62,000 bases of DNA, taken from assembly GCF_001949145.1 (NCBI RefSeq), contig NW_019091686.1:1-62000 (forward strand), in the 5' to 3' direction. The notes beneath the pieces are model-generated. The model was not told the DNA's origin. It searched no databases and saw nothing but the letters and a program-made list of their open reading frames with translations. The number at the start of each line of letters is the position of its first letter. Within the stretch, counting starts at the first letter, position 1. Positions 60,001 to 62,000 of this stretch are shown piece after piece. The translations under genes were made by a program, and so were the position numbers. This stretch comes from Acanthaster planci. Taxonomy: Eukaryota > Echinodermata > Asteroidea > Valvatida > Acanthasteridae.

Positions 60001-61812
60001 TTCATTCAAGGCAAGACACTGTGGCAATACTAGCACATGGTGCCCTCACTTAGCAATCTACACCCCCATTCACCTCAACAGCGGCAATACTAGCACATGG
60101 TTCCCTCACTTAGCAATCTACATGTCCATTCACCTCAACAGCGGCAATACTAGCACATGGTTCCCTAACTTAGCAATCTACACACCCATTTACCTCAACA
60201 GCTTTTGCCTTCTCTCCCCATTCTCGTATGCGATAACCAGGAACAATGTCTTTGAAGACTTCAACAAGTGACACCATAACGAGCTTCTGGACGGTCACAA
60301 TGACATCCCGTTCTTTCTCCTCAAGCATCAACCGTAGATCCTTCAATTTATTTACCTGTTGGGGACAAAACGGTCATCACACAAAGGACTTAAGACCTAC
60401 AGCACTCACATCAAGACTTCCATGATTCCGTCAAAAACATACAAATGAAATGTACACGTACGTGTACATCCAATAATGTTGGTAGAATCTCATATTTCTA
60501 CCTTCCAATTCATTGGATTGAAAGTTAGAAATGATTCTTACACCTCACTAACAGTTCCTTTTCGTAATGAAAGACTAACATTTTGTTCTGGATCTGTCAG
60601 TACAGCATGGGACAAGCTAGCAATCCTTTGTTTTCTTTGTGCTAACTTCCTCTCTCGTAACGTGAATAGTTCCACTGTGCTCAGAGCTGGCAAAACTGGC
60701 TTCTCTTCTACAACATCTGCTGGAAATAATTACAGGAAAATGAGACAAAATGTAACTCTTTTTTAGAAGTATTAATTGACTGGCATTTGGGGAAATCTGT
60801 AAGCCCCTAAATTCACCAAGTTGCATGAATGCATGCGGGTACAAGACTCTTTTCGTTTACCTTGAGCCTTCATGTCAATATCTTGGATGATATCATCATC
60901 TTCAGTCACTCTTTCTTTGTCTTCTTCATCCTTTGCTTCCTCCCATCTGAACTCAAAACCCTTCGAATGCTTGATGGGTAACAACTGTTTCATTTTTTGA
61001 GGTGGATCCCCTCTTGCCAAGGGTAAGGACCTGGGTGTCATTTCATATGGCTTCAGCTCATTGTCAGGATTAACTCTCTTTCTTTTATTACACTTCTGTG
61101 AGCTGGGAGGTTCACTGAAATGAATAAATGTATGTTATAAATCCTTATACTGAGACTGTGAATATATGTACATGCATGTATGTTAGAATTTTACTGCATG
61201 TTAATACAGGTACATTAATGCAACAATAATGTCTGTTCTGAACTACATGTACATGCAGTTTCAAGCTTGTTTCCTTGGAAATGAATGGATAGCCTTCCAT
61301 ATCCCCACACAAATTAATCTCATATTAGTTATTAAAGGGTTGTACATGTATTACAGCAGAAAGCTGAAATATAATGGTAAAAAGAGTCATCTTGCAAAAC
61401 GTTAATATTTTGCTTACCTGTCATTAACGCCTGAGAGAAAGTTTTCACCAAATCCCATTGACTGGATGTATTCTAAATCTTCTCCAGTGAAATCCTCTGT
61501 TGCGTCTTCTTCCTCTTCATCTTCTTCCAATTCTTCATCCTTTATAACCTTTGACATGTCGGTCTCCTCTTGTTTTGATCTGTGTACATGCCTTTGGGGT
61601 TTCTTTTCCTTGATGACTCCAGCCTTCACACCTGCTGCATGGCTAGCTCTATTCCAAAATCCTTTTGGTGGCTTCTTCCCTGGACCACTCTTAATGCTTT
61701 TACCCAGGATTTTGGAACGCTTTGTCAATGATGACTTACTGGAGTGTCTGTTTGACAGCTTTGTGACACTGACTTTCATCTTGTGTACATTTTGGCCTGT
61801 ATTTCCTCTTTT
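54055..61812 (-). CDS. NOC3L: Nucleolar complex protein 3 homolog (5' end possibly incomplete)
   Basis: NOC3 acts with NOC2 in late nucleolar and nucleoplasmic 60S pre-ribosome maturation; the yeast protein is also tied to replication licensing. Exons in transcript order: 61812-61418, 61114-60861, 60719-60580, 60355-60194, 59784-59691, 59436-59237, 58950-58822, 58660-58538, 58392-58312, 58009-57836, 57140-57005, 56558-56377, 56185-56057, 55784-55687, 55027-54937, 54291-54055. All phases agree. Length is 863 aa from the ATG at 61779; human is about 800. Features: basic N-terminus, acidic stretch (about residues 88-105), NOC3 N-terminal domain ([11 protein letters not shown]), charged lysine-rich linker (EEEEKKKKL), and CBF/NOC domain with [25 protein letters not shown] and [17 protein letters not shown]. 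The frame is open upstream of 61779 to a good acceptor at 61812, so an upstream exon exists; the true start may be there, beyond or near the right edge. The C-terminal basic RKRK-rich tail differs from human. Confidence 0.94.
60021..60200. repeat. 60-bp tandem triplication spanning a NOC3L 5' splice site
   Basis: Three copies with exact 60-base period, differing at a handful of positions. The rightmost copy contains the last bases of the NOC3L exon 60355-60194 and its donor. On the minus strand each copy reads GCTGTTGAG followed by a GT: GTAAAT in the copy used by the gene model and GTGAAT in the other two. In-frame read-through past the first donor meets a stop codon within eight codons. Confidence 0.95.
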
Positions 61813-62000
61813 CTAAAAAACAAAATTCAACACAAGATACACAATACGTAGTTCAATCATGCAAATATTTCACTGGGTTTATTTATCATGTCATTACTGA
61901 ATGGTGAAAGAAGTTGTCTTGTGTACAACGCAGAGGCCAATCCAAGGATATTTCCAGGGGAGGGGTTAGGCCGGAGATTTTGTTTTAATGTCTCATTTTT
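61813..62000 (-). other. NOC3L upstream intron or 5' flank
   Basis: A T-rich tract ending in TTTTTTAG precedes the first visible coding exon. Whether the remaining 188 bases contain the first exon cannot be decided. Confidence 0.4.

Noticed and set aside
1-62000. CRISPR arrays, operons or prokaryotic mobile islands
   Set aside because: All genes are intron-containing animal genes and no evenly spaced repeat-spacer pattern was seen.

Overview
The window is animal nuclear DNA. Its genes are split by GT-AG introns, its intergenic and intronic DNA is AT-rich, and it holds eroded transposons and dense TACATG-type repeats. The gene content (RGS12 with PDZ-PTB-RGS-RBD-RBD-GoLoco, CCDC125, MRPL43, NOC3L and a fatty-acid-binding protein) fits a bilaterian. 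The compact genes and repeat texture suggest a marine invertebrate deuterostome (echinoderm, hemichordate or cephalochordate), but I cannot name the species. There are two assembly gaps, at 10480-10715 and 24262-24776.

Layout. The first 16 kb are gene-poor: a minisatellite, a 1.7-kb foldback element with a LINE fragment in its loop, one FABP-family gene (coding part 6863-7462), a pair of dispersed repeat copies and several inverted repeats. From about 16.4 kb the window is gene-dense. RGS12 (+) has 18 coding exons from 16412 to 39206. CCDC125 (-) runs from 50554 down to 43687 and meets RGS12 tail to tail. MRPL43 (+, 51178-52585) is head to head with CCDC125 across a 0.6-kb probable shared promoter. 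NOC3L (-, 61812 down to 54055) is tail to tail with MRPL43, and its extreme 5' end probably lies outside the window.

I joined the exons by hand from splice signals, reading phase and remembered family resemblance. The models give open frames of 1833 aa (RGS12), 504 aa (CCDC125), 181 aa (MRPL43), 863 aa from the first visible Met or 874 codons from the acceptor (NOC3L), and 132 aa (FABP). Phases agree across every junction. The genes do not form one pathway: RGS12 acts in G-protein and Ras signalling, MRPL43 in the mitochondrial ribosome, NOC3L in 60S ribosome assembly, CCDC125 is a coiled-coil protein reported to affect cell motility, and the FABP binds lipids.

I see no clearly new biological system. 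The best leads are a 60-bp tandem triplication that copies a NOC3L 5' splice site, a three-member family of short TTAA-flanked elements sitting in introns, the foldback element, a tRNA-Thr-like sequence inside an inverted repeat, a candidate 24-nt RGS12 microexon, and a stop-free FABP intron whose length is a multiple of three.
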